Shown: one piece after another, positions 6,539-12,864 of the stretch
How the letters are laid out: each line of letters opens with the position of its first letter
Position numbering within the stretch: the stretch's first letter is position 1
Assembly: GCA_016199325.1 (NCBI GenBank)
Contig: JACQGW010000058.1
Location: forward strand, 1-18,523
Length of the DNA: 18,523 bases
Direction: 5' to 3'
DNA from: Chloroflexota bacterium
Lineage (GTDB): Bacteria; Chloroflexota; Dehalococcoidia; JACQGW01
The notes under the pieces: model-generated
The model's input: only the letters and a program-made list of their open reading frames with translations
Told to the model about the DNA's origin: nothing
Database searches by the model: none
Translations under genes and position numbers: made by a program

Positions 6539-7807
6539 ATGCGACGCCTCGGCGTGAGATGGGGTCTATTGCCGCTCTTGCTCATTCTTGCTGTCCAGAG
6601 CGGAGTGCTTCTTCAAGTGGATGCGCGCGAGCGAAGGGTCACCGTGGGAAGCGGCTATGCTACCGGCGCGGGTGGCGGGTCGAACGCAGCAGTTGGAGCC
6701 CAGTCAGAGCCGACGCTCGAGCCCGTCAGCCAGCTTCCCGGTTGGGCCTTTGCGGTCGCGATGCGGGGCAACTTCGTCTATGCAGTCGTCAACGAACAGC
6801 AGAGTTACGTTTATCCGACCGTCTTCGCGGTGGTCGACATCTCGAATCCCGTGAGTCCAACGGTGGTGGCGCGGGCAGCACAGCCCATCCTCGGGCCGTT
6901 TCCGCCGGCAAACACGCGCCCGATGGACATCGCTCTTGCAGGCAACCACGCTTATGTTGCCGACGGCGCCAATGGTATGCACATCTTCGACGTGAGCAGC
7001 CCGATCAGTCCAACGCGCATCGGCTTCTACGCGCTACCCAGCGCGACGACCGTTGCCGTCACAGGCACCTACGCCTATGTTGCCAGTGATAGTGGCAGCA
7101 GCGCAAGTACATCGGTCGGTCTTCACGTCGTCGACGTCTCGAGCCCGATCACGCCGACGGTCGTCGGTTTCTACGCGGGCAACGAGGACCGCCGCATCGG
7201 GAACCTGGTCGGGTACTCCGAGCTTCATGCCCTGGACAGGTACGTCTATGCCATTAATCGCTGGCAGTCGGAGTTTCACATCCTCGACGTCTCTCGGCCA
7301 GGTCGTCCAATCCTCGTGAACTATGAGCACCCGGCGCATAGCGTTGCGCTGGCCGGCAATCGCGCCTATCGGCAGACCGGCACCGCCCTTGAAATCCTGG
7401 ACGTCGCGAACCCGGTCACGCCTTCGGTCATGGCGAGCTTGCCGGTGGCAGACTTCATCAGGCACCGCCCCATGGCCGCTGTGGGGAGCTTCCTGGTGAG
7501 CGCCTACACGACCTACGACGCGCTTCGGGGGCTGCTCGTCACCGGAACGGGTGTCAGGGTCTTCCGCGGACATCCCGCCTGTTTTCAGGAGATCGCTGCG
7601 TATCGGTTCCCTGAGGCTCTCCATCGGGATGAGCCAAGTGGAATCGCTACCAATGGACCGTTTGTCGCGGTAACCCGTCGCGAACACGGATTGAGCCTCT
7701 TTCGATTCACTGGATACCCTCAACCGAGCTCAGGATCTCTGCCTGGCATCGCCCGCCCGTACCGTCTTTTCCTGCCCCTCGTCGAGACGAGTCCCTGCCC
7801 GGCCTGA
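6539..7807 (+). CDS. Secreted LVIVD-repeat beta-propeller protein (about 7 blades)
   Basis: Shorter cousin (422 residues) of the divergent LVIVD protein. It starts with a clear signal peptide (MRRLGVRWGLLPLLLILAVQ, basic then hydrophobic) after the ribosome-binding site GGGAGGTGA. Five classical units are visible (VVDISNPVSPTVVA, IFDVSSPISPTRIG, VVDVSSPITPTVVG, ILDVSRPGRPILVN, ILDVANPVTPSVMA) and two degenerate ones (VRVFRGHPACFQEIA and LSLFRFTGYP), consistent with a single seven-bladed propeller. It ends RLFLPLVETSPCPA, similar to the YLPF tail of the neighbour. Blade spacing is less regular than in the neighbour, with insertions in blades 1 and 3. Probably exported and attached to or released from the cell surface. 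Specific role unknown. Confidence 0.87.
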   Translation: MRRLGVRWGLLPLLLILAVQSGVLLQVDARERRVTVGSGYATGAGGGSNAAVGAQSEPTLEPVSQLPGWAFAVAMRGNFVYAVVNEQQSYVYPTVFAVVDISNPVSPTVVARAAQPILGPFPPANTRPMDIALAGNHAYVADGANGMHIFDVSSPISPTRIGFYALPSATTVAVTGTYAYVASDSGSSASTSVGLHVVDVSSPITPTVVGFYAGNEDRRIGNLVGYSELHALDRYVYAINRWQSEFHILDVSRPGRPILVNYEHPAHSVALAGNRAYRQTGTALEILDVANPVTPSVMASLPVADFIRHRPMAAVGSFLVSAYTTYDALRGLLVTGTGVRVFRGHPACFQEIAAYRFPEALHRDEPSGIATNGPFVAVTRREHGLSLFRFTGYPQPSSGSLPGIARPYRLFLPLVETSPCPA

Positions 7808-7819
7808 CGGGCAGGGACT
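7790..7819 (+). terminator. Hairpin over the stop codon of the LVIVD gene
   Basis: AGTCCCTGCCCG (7790-7801) pairs perfectly with CGGGCAGGGACT (7808-7819) around a 6-nt loop that contains the TGA stop. No U-tract follows. A 12-bp GC-rich stem at a 3' end fits a terminator or mRNA-stabilising hairpin. Confidence 0.55.
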
Positions 7820-7855
7820 ACTTCGGTCGAATCAGAGAAGAATGGCCAAACAACC

Positions 7856-7873
7856 ACCGCGATCCCTCGCGGT
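7856..7873 (+). terminator. Second small hairpin after the LVIVD gene
   Basis: ACCGCGA (7856-7862) pairs with TCGCGGT (7867-7873) around TCCC and is followed by the pyrimidine-rich CCTGCTGTCTT. It stands between the LVIVD gene and the toxin-antitoxin promoter, so it is a plausible weak terminator. Confidence 0.4.
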
Positions 7874-7882
7874 CCTGCTGTC

Positions 7883-7911
7883 TTGACGTCCATCCAGGAC
7901 GTAGTTATACT
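7883..7911 (+). promoter_or_regulatory. Sigma-70 promoter of the toxin-antitoxin operon
   Basis: TTGACG (7883-7888) and TATACT (7906-7911) are separated by exactly 17 nt. The start of the antitoxin gene lies 27 nt past the -10 box, which gives a very short leader. Two inverted repeats overlap the promoter. Confidence 0.75.
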
Positions 7912-7935
7912 ACGGGTAGGAAAGGCGGTATAACT
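7886..7935. promoter_or_regulatory. Candidate operators of the toxin-antitoxin operon
   Basis: Two perfect inverted repeats are present. ACGTCC (7886-7891) and GGACGT (7897-7902) lie between the -35 and -10 boxes. AGTTATAC (7903-7910) and GTATAACT (7928-7935) overlap the -10 box and end just before the antitoxin start. Ribbon-helix-helix antitoxins normally repress their own promoter, so one or both are likely binding sites; this is inference from position and symmetry. Confidence 0.55.
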
Positions 7936-7937
7936 GC

Positions 7938-8192
7938 ATGGCGAATATCAAGACTGCGATCTCGCTTCGGCAACCGCTGTTCGAGCGGGTTGAGGCTCTG
8001 GCCCAGGAGATGGGCATCTCGCGGAGTCGTCTGTTTGCGCTGGCGGTGGAAGACTTCATCCGTCGCCACCAGAGTCAGCAGCTCCTTGAGAGAATCAACG
8101 CCGCCTATGAAGAGGCCACCGACTCCAACGAACAAGCCCTTCGCCGGCAGATGCGTCGCCCGCACCGGCAAATCGTGGAGGGTGAATGGTAA
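7938..8192 (+). CDS. Ribbon-helix-helix antitoxin, MazE-like
   Basis: Small DNA-binding antitoxin (84 residues) that should bind and neutralise the toxin encoded directly downstream and repress the operon. The N-terminal strand NIKTAISLRQPLFERVEALAQEMGIS followed by RSRLFALAVEDFIRRH has the strand-helix-helix pattern of MetJ/Arc-type repressors. The charged C-terminal part (from about residue 50, with LLERINAAYEEATDSNEQ) is the expected toxin-binding tail. ATG 7938 is preceded by AGGAAAGG. Its TAA stop lies inside the start of the next gene (7-nt overlap), the usual layout for MazEF-type pairs in which the antitoxin is encoded first. Confidence 0.85.
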   Translation: MANIKTAISLRQPLFERVEALAQEMGISRSRLFALAVEDFIRRHQSQQLLERINAAYEEATDSNEQALRRQMRRPHRQIVEGEW

Positions 8193-8554
8193 TCAATCAG
8201 GGCGATCTCTTCTGGATCGAGCTTGGCGACCCTTCGGGCTCCGAACCGGGCTATCGCCACCCACACGTGGTTATCCAGAACAACGTCTTCAATCGCAGCC
8301 GCCTCAGCACCGTCGTCGTTTGCGCGCTCACCTCGAATCTCCAGCGGGCGGCGGTCCCGGGAAACGTGTTGATCGAGCCTGGAGAAGCGAATCTGTCGAG
8401 ACGGAGTGTTGTCAACGTATCCCAGATCTTCACGGTTGACAAGAGCCAGTTGGGTGAAAAGATCGGAACACTCTCGGCCACGCGAGTGCGCGAGATTCTC
8501 GACGGGATCCAGGTGCTGACCGAGCCACGTGAGCCGGCATCGCAAGGCCGATGA
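8186..8554 (+). CDS. MazF/PemK family endoribonuclease toxin
   Basis: Type II toxin of the MazF/PemK/CcdB fold, expected to cleave RNA at short specific sequences and halt translation when free of its antitoxin. The 122-residue length is normal. Recognisable family segments are the opening QGDLFWIELGDPSGSEPGYRHP (the GD..W and G-E-P-G-Y-R-H-P strands), VVIQNNVFNRSRLSTVVVCALTSN (with the conserved P/T-x-T/S-S-N type strand end), and NLSRRSVVNVSQIFTVDKSQL near the centre. The start overlaps the antitoxin stop (ATGGTAA) with GGAGGG at 8177-8182. Cleavage specificity cannot be read from the sequence. It may stabilise the neighbouring repeat-rich or accessory DNA. Confidence 0.88.
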   Translation: MVINQGDLFWIELGDPSGSEPGYRHPHVVIQNNVFNRSRLSTVVVCALTSNLQRAAVPGNVLIEPGEANLSRRSVVNVSQIFTVDKSQLGEKIGTLSATRVREILDGIQVLTEPREPASQGR

Positions 8555-8594
8555 ATACGGCCGAGCTCTACGTCAACAGAGGTAGGGGCGCCCA

Positions 8595-8658
8595 GAATCC
8601 GCAGATTCGGCACCAGTTCTCACCCGCAGGCGGACACTGGTCGCGAATCTGCGGATTC
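8595..8658. repeat. Hairpin with 15-bp arms
   Basis: GAATCCGCAGATTCG (8595-8609) is the exact reverse complement of 8644-8658. Inside it, ACCAGT (8612-8617) pairs with ACTGGT (8636-8641), so the stem can extend after short bulges. The arms are themselves near-palindromic. Confidence 0.75.
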
Positions 8659-8706
8659 GGGGGGCGCACGCGGAGGCTGCGGAGGCGGGGCGCGCCGGCT
8701 CGTAGT

Positions 8707-8724
8707 GCGCACTCGCAAGTGCGC
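8707..8724. repeat. Small GC-rich hairpin
   Basis: GCGCACT (8707-8713) pairs with AGTGCGC (8718-8724) around CGCA. It is part of the palindrome-rich intergenic region. Confidence 0.55.
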
Positions 8725-8786
8725 GCCCGGAGCGCCAGGGCCTGGACCGCGCTGGCCGGCGACCGACTCCGGCGGAGGACACCGAA

Positions 8787-8872
8787 CCGAGCCGCGACCG
8801 TGAGGGAGCGGTCCCCGGCGTGCAAGAGTCGACCGGGCGTCGGGGAACGGCTCCCTCACGGTCGCGGCTCGG
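8787..8872. repeat. Long hairpin (23-bp perfect stem)
   Basis: Positions 8787-8809 are the exact reverse complement of 8850-8872; the arm core is CCGCGACCGTGAGGGAGC. The inner flanks (GTCCCCG and CGGGGAAC) can extend pairing with one bulge, leaving a small loop. It looks like a MITE-sized, non-coding palindromic element of about 86 bp. Confidence 0.8.
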
Positions 8873-9043
8873 ATGGTGCGCGCGCTGCGGCTTCCGCGCG
8901 TCCACGCGCGGGTGTTCCTGGGGGCTTTGCGGCGTGGAGCACGGCAGGGAGCCTCGCGGTTCGTCCATCCAGTACCGTTCGGCGCGAAGGCGTGCTGCAC
9001 AAGAACGGACCAGCCGACTGCCCGACATTCCTGGCGTCTTCCC

Positions 9044-9068
9044 TGGCGATCTTGGCGTCTTGGCGGTT
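9044..9068 (-). repeat. Dispersed 25-bp repeat, copy 2
   Basis: Read on the minus strand this is AACCGCCAAGACGCCAAGA followed by TCGCCA, identical to 3004-3028 except for one base and in the opposite orientation. It ends about 20 nt from the pirin stop codon. Confidence 0.7.
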
Positions 9069-9088
9069 CGTTATCTCTCGAAACCGCG

Positions 9089-9871
9089 CTAGTCGACGTA
9101 CGACCCGCGCCAGTGGACCGGCTCGCGGTGCGGCTGTCCCGCCGCGAGGACGAAATGGAGCGGTTCGGCGTCGCCGACGCCCCAGGCGGTCAGGCGATCC
9201 CCCGGCCCCAGCACGAGGATGTGCTGGGCGACCCCCTCGGCCTCGTTGGCGCCAAAGCGGCCCTCGCCGGCCAGGACGTAGACGAAGCCCTGCCACCCGG
9301 ACGGCACCGGCCAGGAGAACGATGCGCCGGACGGCACCGTGGCGTCGACGTACAGGATCGGCGTGTGGATCTGGACCGGTGTCCGCTCACCGGCGAGGAG
9401 CCGGACGATGACGCCCTCCGCCTGGCGGATAGCGAGGATTGCCTGAGGCTCGACGAGCTGATACTCCGGCGGGATCTGTTTGTCCGCCTTCGCCAGGTTG
9501 ACCCAGAGCTGGAGGCCGTGCGCCTCCTGCCCTCGGCCGTTCTCCGACGGGCCGATCGACTCGCCGTGCCAGATCCCCCGGCCGGCGGTGATCCGCTGGA
9601 GGCCGCCGGCCCGGAGCACGGTTCGGTGGCCGGCGTCATCCGTGTGCGCCAGGCTCCCGCGCAGCAGGTACGTCAGAATCTCGAACCCGCGATGCGGATG
9701 CGACGGAAAGCCCGGATCATCGGGCGATACGGTCGCGTCGTCGAGGAGCAGGAATGGATCGACCAGCTCGTGGGAGAACGCCTCCGACGGCAAGGCTCGA
9801 TGGACGAGCACCCCCGCCCCTTCCATCACATCCTTCGTTCCCGCTACCCGGATGATCACTCGTTCAGCCAT
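9089..9871 (-). CDS. Pirin family protein
   Basis: Bicupin of the pirin/YhhW family, 260 residues. Members bind a metal in the N-terminal cupin; some are quercetin 2,3-dioxygenases, others regulators. All four usual ligands are present: H58 and H60 in FPSHPHRGFEILTYLLRGS, H102 and E104 in ITAGRGIWHGE. The HGLQLWVNL segment (Q-L-W-V-N) and the C-terminal cupin with SGWQGFVYVLAGEGRFG and HILVLGPGD also fit. ATG 9871 was chosen because it gives the family N-terminus and overlaps the stop of the upstream oxidase by 8 nt (ATGGCTGA); a longer open frame reaching back to about 10165 is antisense-frame noise in that gene. Probably co-translated with the oxidase. Its physiological substrate is unknown. 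Confidence 0.9.
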   Translation of the reverse strand: MAERVIIRVAGTKDVMEGAGVLVHRALPSEAFSHELVDPFLLLDDATVSPDDPGFPSHPHRGFEILTYLLRGSLAHTDDAGHRTVLRAGGLQRITAGRGIWHGESIGPSENGRGQEAHGLQLWVNLAKADKQIPPEYQLVEPQAILAIRQAEGVIVRLLAGERTPVQIHTPILYVDATVPSGASFSWPVPSGWQGFVYVLAGEGRFGANEAEGVAQHILVLGPGDRLTAWGVGDAEPLHFVLAAGQPHREPVHWRGSYVD

Positions 9872-11114
9872 GGCTAGCCTCCACCTCGAGTCCAAACGCC
9901 CGAGCCGCCGTGTCCACGATCGTCCGCGCGATGGCGAGCGAGGAGGTCGCCGCCGGCGAGGGCGCGTTGCGCACGTGGACGATCGGGCCGTCCTCATCGA
10001 TGACGAAATCGTCGACCAGCCGGCCGTCGGGCGACAGCGCCTGCGCCCGCACGCCGGCAGGCCCCTCGACCACGTCGTCCGGCGTGATCGCCGGGACGAA
10101 CCGCTGGACGGCCTGCACAAATCGTTCCTTGCTGAAGTCCCTGACCATCTCGTCGAGGCCGACACGCCAGAACTTGCGCGCCAGCGCCTGGAAGCCCGAG
10201 TAAGTGAGGGCGTCCCGGAGGTCCCCCGGGTTCACGTCCAGCCGCCGGTAGCCTTCGCGGGCGAGCGCCAGCACCGCATTCGGGCCGAGCCACATGGAGC
10301 CGTCCATTCGCAGCGTCGAATGGACTCCCAGGAACGGAAAAGCCGGGTCGGGCACCGGGTAGATCAGCGCACGGATGAGATTGCGCCGCTCGGGACGGAG
10401 GACGTAGTAGTCGCCGCGGAAGGGAACGATCCGCGGCTCGCGCGGCGACCCGCTCATCGCCGCGACCCGGTCGGCGTGGAGCCCGGCGCAGGTGATGAGA
10501 AACCGCGCCTGGACGGCGCTCGCCGGCGTTTCGAGCAACACGGTCGTGCCCCGCCGGCTGATGGCCCGGACCTCGCAGCCGGTCAGGATCTCGCCGCCCG
10601 CCCGCGTGATCTCCTCCGCATAGGCGGCGGCGACCCGGGTGAAGTCGACGATGCCGGTGTTGGGCGAACACAGCGCCCGGATGCCGGTCGCGTGGGGCTC
10701 GAGCTCACGGAGCCGCTCCGGCCCGATCATCTCGAGCCCGGGCACGCCGTTCGCCGTGCCGCGCCGGTGCAGCTCGTCCAGTCGGGGGAGCTCGGCCGGC
10801 TCCGTCGCGACGACAACCTTGCCACACCGCTGGTACGGGATGCCCCGTTCGTCGCAGAAGCGCACGAGCTCGGCAGCCCCCGCCACACAGAGGCGCGCTT
10901 TCAGCGAGCCAGGCGCATAGTAGAGGCCGGAGTGAATGACGCCGCTGTTGCGGCCGGTCTGGTGCCGCGCAACCCCGGGCTCCTTCTCCACCACGGCCAG
11001 GCGGAGCGCCGGATACCGCCGCAGCACTTCCCGCGCCGTCGCCAGCCCCACGATGCCGGCGCCGACGACCGCGACGTCGACGCGGCGATCGCCTGTTGAA
11101 CCACCTGTGACCAT
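9864..11114 (-). CDS. lhgO: L-2-hydroxyglutarate oxidase-like FAD-dependent oxidoreductase
   Basis: DAO-superfamily flavoprotein closely resembling LhgO (YgaF), which oxidises L-2-hydroxyglutarate to 2-oxoglutarate and feeds electrons to the membrane quinone pool. Visible are the FAD-binding Rossmann motif VAVVGAGIVGLATAREVL (residues 14-31), the LhgO hallmark RHQTGRNSGVIHSGLYYAPGS, CGKVVVATE, SPNTGIVDFTRVAAAYAE, the FRGDYYVLRPE strand, HSTLRMDGSMWLGPNAVLA, and the C-terminal GPAGVRAQALSPDGRLVDDF plus HVRNAPSPAATSSLAIA. The 416-residue length is normal. ATG 11114 has GGAGG at 11120-11124, 5 nt away. It overlaps the pirin gene at its 3' end, so both are in one transcript. Substrate assignment rests on family motifs and could differ. 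Confidence 0.9.
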   Translation of the reverse strand: MVTGGSTGDRRVDVAVVGAGIVGLATAREVLRRYPALRLAVVEKEPGVARHQTGRNSGVIHSGLYYAPGSLKARLCVAGAAELVRFCDERGIPYQRCGKVVVATEPAELPRLDELHRRGTANGVPGLEMIGPERLRELEPHATGIRALCSPNTGIVDFTRVAAAYAEEITRAGGEILTGCEVRAISRRGTTVLLETPASAVQARFLITCAGLHADRVAAMSGSPREPRIVPFRGDYYVLRPERRNLIRALIYPVPDPAFPFLGVHSTLRMDGSMWLGPNAVLALAREGYRRLDVNPGDLRDALTYSGFQALARKFWRVGLDEMVRDFSKERFVQAVQRFVPAITPDDVVEGPAGVRAQALSPDGRLVDDFVIDEDGPIVHVRNAPSPAATSSLAIARTIVDTAARAFGLEVEASHG

Positions 11115-11257
11115 CTGTTCCTCCGTCTTCCGCCTGTCATGCAGACCCTCAGCACTGGGTCAACATCGGCTAACCGCGAAAGCACGACGTGTATTATACT
11201 GTACGGAGGCGGGGGATGAATCTCGGCAGCCTGAACAATGGAGCAGGGTGAACAACG
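11115..11257. promoter_or_regulatory. Divergent promoter region, lhgO and TcmP genes
   Basis: The only AT-rich patch is GTATTATACT (11191-11200), which can serve as a -10 box on either strand (TATACT rightward, TATAAT leftward). No good -35 hexamer is present at 16-18 nt in either direction, so the assignment is weak. The leftward ribosome-binding site GGAGG (11120-11124) is clear. Confidence 0.35.
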
Positions 11258-12106
11258 GTGGACGTCCCTGTCATGGAAATCCCTCCCTGGTCACGTGATA
11301 AGCTGGAACTCCTGAGGAAGTATCTCCACGCCCACTCGACCATCATGAACAAGCAGAAGAGCGAGTGGCTCCGTAGCTACAGCTATGTCGATGCGTTTGC
11401 TGGTGTTGGCCAGTATGTAGATCGCGATTCGCAGGAGTATGTGGACGGCTCGCCTGTGGTGGCCCTGAGATGCGAGCCCCCATTCGACGACTACTGGTTC
11501 ATAGAGCGCTCGCCTGGTCGATTACTGAGCCTCTCCCAGCGTGTACAGGCCGATTTTCCAAACCGTGTCGTCCACTTCGAGCAGGGTGATGCGAATACAG
11601 TTCTGGTACGACAGGTTGCGCAAACGATCACCTATGCACAACGCATGCGCGGCTTCGTGTTTCTCGATCCCTACGGTCTCGAAGTGCATTTTGGAACACT
11701 GGAGTCGCTGGGCAAGGCTCGCGCTTTCGACATGTTCATCAACTTCTCGGTCATGGGGGTTGCACGTATCCTGGATAGAGACCAAGGGCCAGATGCTCAA
11801 ACGCGGCAACTACTTGACCGGATCATGGGCGATTCACAATGGGTTGATGACATCTACGCAAGGCAGATGGATCTTTTCGGTGAAGAGCACCTTCAACGGG
11901 GGACACTCGCGGCACTCAGCATCGCTAGGCGATACATGGACAGCGTGAAGCAGTTATTCCCGAAAGTAAGTGAGCCTGTCTTGATGCGTAACTCGCGAAA
12001 CGCACCTTTGTACGTGCTGTTCTTGGCCAGCCACAACGCGACGGCCGTCAAGATTACCAACGACATGTTCAAGAGGTACGAACGGCTACGGTCTCCAGGC
12101 TCATAG
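11258..12106 (+). CDS. tcmP: Three-Cys-motif partner protein TcmP (methyltransferase-like)
   Basis: Recognised as a TcmP family protein (282 residues), defined by its habit of occurring beside three-Cys-motif Gp37/Gp68 proteins; here that partner is the convergent neighbour. Biochemical role unknown. The sequence looks like a Rossmann-fold methyltransferase: YVDAFAGVGQY at residues 43-53 resembles the glycine-rich SAM-binding motif I, and FVFLDPYGLEVHF (D137-P138-Y139) resembles motif IV of DPPY-type enzymes. The N-terminal WSRDKLELLRKYLHAHSTIMNKQ and the FDMFINFSVMGVARIL segment are typical of the family. GTG 11258 with AGGGTG 7 nt upstream is preferred; ATG 11273 is the alternative. Base composition is clearly lower in GC than in neighbours (31 of 60 in 11581-11640 against 46 of 60 in 13021-13080). 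The 3' end overlaps the partner gene tail to tail by 38 nt. Confidence 0.85.
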   Translation: MDVPVMEIPPWSRDKLELLRKYLHAHSTIMNKQKSEWLRSYSYVDAFAGVGQYVDRDSQEYVDGSPVVALRCEPPFDDYWFIERSPGRLLSLSQRVQADFPNRVVHFEQGDANTVLVRQVAQTITYAQRMRGFVFLDPYGLEVHFGTLESLGKARAFDMFINFSVMGVARILDRDQGPDAQTRQLLDRIMGDSQWVDDIYARQMDLFGEEHLQRGTLAALSIARRYMDSVKQLFPKVSEPVLMRNSRNAPLYVLFLASHNATAVKITNDMFKRYERLRSPGS

Positions 12107-12827
12107 GGAGAGGTGTGAGCGATGGCATCTGTCGCCACAACTGCCCATCAAGAACGGCTCGATCTTTGCCGCGCTTGTCGAGAACCCCGCCAAGTTGTTT
12201 CAAGAAGAATGACACGCCAAGAGTTTCACACTGGTCGCGGATGGATCGCGCCCAATCCAGGCCCATGGGACGAGCGTCTGGACCACTCTCGCCGCCGACG
12301 ATCACCCAGTGGATTCCAGTTAGATCCAGATGGAGCGGGCCGAGAAGTGGCTCACAAGACAGGAATCTTACCGATGCCGGCACGCGGCGCAAGCAGTCCG
12401 CGCGCCAAGCGTAGTCCTGTCGCTCAATGGAGACTCCCATCCATACATTGGTCGGCCAGAGCAGGTCCGGTGCCAGTTCGGCCAGTCGCTCTGCTCGCTT
12501 GGTCAATATCTGGAAAGTATGCCAATGAGCAAGCTGCATGGTGGAAAACACGGCCTGGATGAAGGATATGGGCAGCGATTCGTGGAATAGATCCGACATG
12601 CTGTTGACGAAGATCGTTCGAGGTCGCTGCCATCGGAGGGGAAGATCAACAAGATCCTCGTGAAGTGTGAGCTTGAAGCCGTGAGCATACCTCGGGTTCC
12701 CCATTGCCTGGAGGCGACGGGCCAAGCGCTCAGCATAGCAGTGCTTACACCCGGGGGAAACCTTGGTGCAGCCTGTTACCGGGTTCCAGGTCGCTTGCGT
12801 CCACTCGATGGACGAATTGATGGCCAA
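12069..12827 (-). CDS. Gp37/Gp68 (DUF5131) family three-Cys-motif protein
   Basis: Member of the phage Gp37/Gp68-like family (252 residues), function unknown. The N-terminus SIEWTQATWNPVTGCTKVSPG carries the signature three cysteines C20, C27 and C30 (C-x6-C-x2-C, then YAERLARRLQAMG), which could hold a metal or iron-sulfur cluster as in radical-SAM enzymes. Further family segments are RTIFVNSMSDLFHESLP, FQILTKRAERL, NVWMGVSIERQ, RFLSCEPLLGPL, WVIVGGESGPDARPM and FFLKQLGG. The start is TTG 12827: GGGAGG lies 6 nt upstream and this gives the family's usual N-terminus; the longer frame reaching 13085 runs into the promoter and the next gene. Partner of the convergent TcmP gene, with a 38-nt tail overlap. 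AT-richer than neighbours; likely acquired as a pair. Confidence 0.88.
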   Translation of the reverse strand: MAINSSIEWTQATWNPVTGCTKVSPGCKHCYAERLARRLQAMGNPRYAHGFKLTLHEDLVDLPLRWQRPRTIFVNSMSDLFHESLPISFIQAVFSTMQLAHWHTFQILTKRAERLAELAPDLLWPTNVWMGVSIERQDYAWRADCLRRVPASVRFLSCEPLLGPLHLDLTGIHWVIVGGESGPDARPMGLDWARSIRDQCETLGVSFFLKQLGGVLDKRGKDRAVLDGQLWRQMPSLTPLPMSLETVAVRTS

Positions 12828-12840
12828 GAGGAACCTCCCG

Positions 12841-12852
12841 GAACACGTGTTC
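12841..12852. promoter_or_regulatory. 12-bp perfect palindrome in the DUF5131 leader
   Basis: GAACACGTGTTC is its own reverse complement. It lies between the predicted transcription start (near 12858, minus strand) and the ribosome-binding site of the TTG-started gene. It is a good candidate operator, or a small hairpin limiting translation. Confidence 0.5.
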
Positions 12853-12864
12853 GGCTCTCGAATG

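Larger units (their letters stand above)
8555..9088. other. Non-coding, palindrome-rich intergenic region
   Basis: No protein family could be recognised on either strand in these 534 bases; the open frames are GC-bias artefacts rich in Arg and Pro. The region instead holds several perfect inverted repeats (listed separately), one copy of the dispersed AACCGCCAAGACGCC repeat, and an 8-bp palindrome CCGCGCGTCCACGCGCGG at 8894-8911. It lies between the toxin gene and the 3' end of the pirin gene. Confidence 0.6.

Noticed and set aside
5428..7089. 553-codon plus-strand open frame across the divergent LVIVD genes
   Set aside because: It covers the N-terminal half of one gene, the intergenic region and the start of the other. 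Both LVIVD proteins have signal peptides and repeats in their own frames.
7883..8554. Toxin-antitoxin pair as part of the TcmP cassette
   Set aside because: The two are separated by 2.7 kb containing the LhgO-pirin operon and a repeat cluster, so there is no direct evidence that they form one system.
8555..9088. Insertion sequence or transposase gene in the palindrome-rich gap
   Set aside because: No transposase-like protein or terminal repeat pair enclosing a gene could be seen on either strand.
9480..11099. 539-codon plus-strand open frame across pirin and LhgO
   Set aside because: It is antisense to two genes with complete catalytic motifs and shows Arg/Pro-rich, family-less sequence.
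12115..12736. Several short frames inside the DUF5131 region
   Set aside because: They are shadows of the minus-strand DUF5131 gene, which has conserved motifs from start to end.
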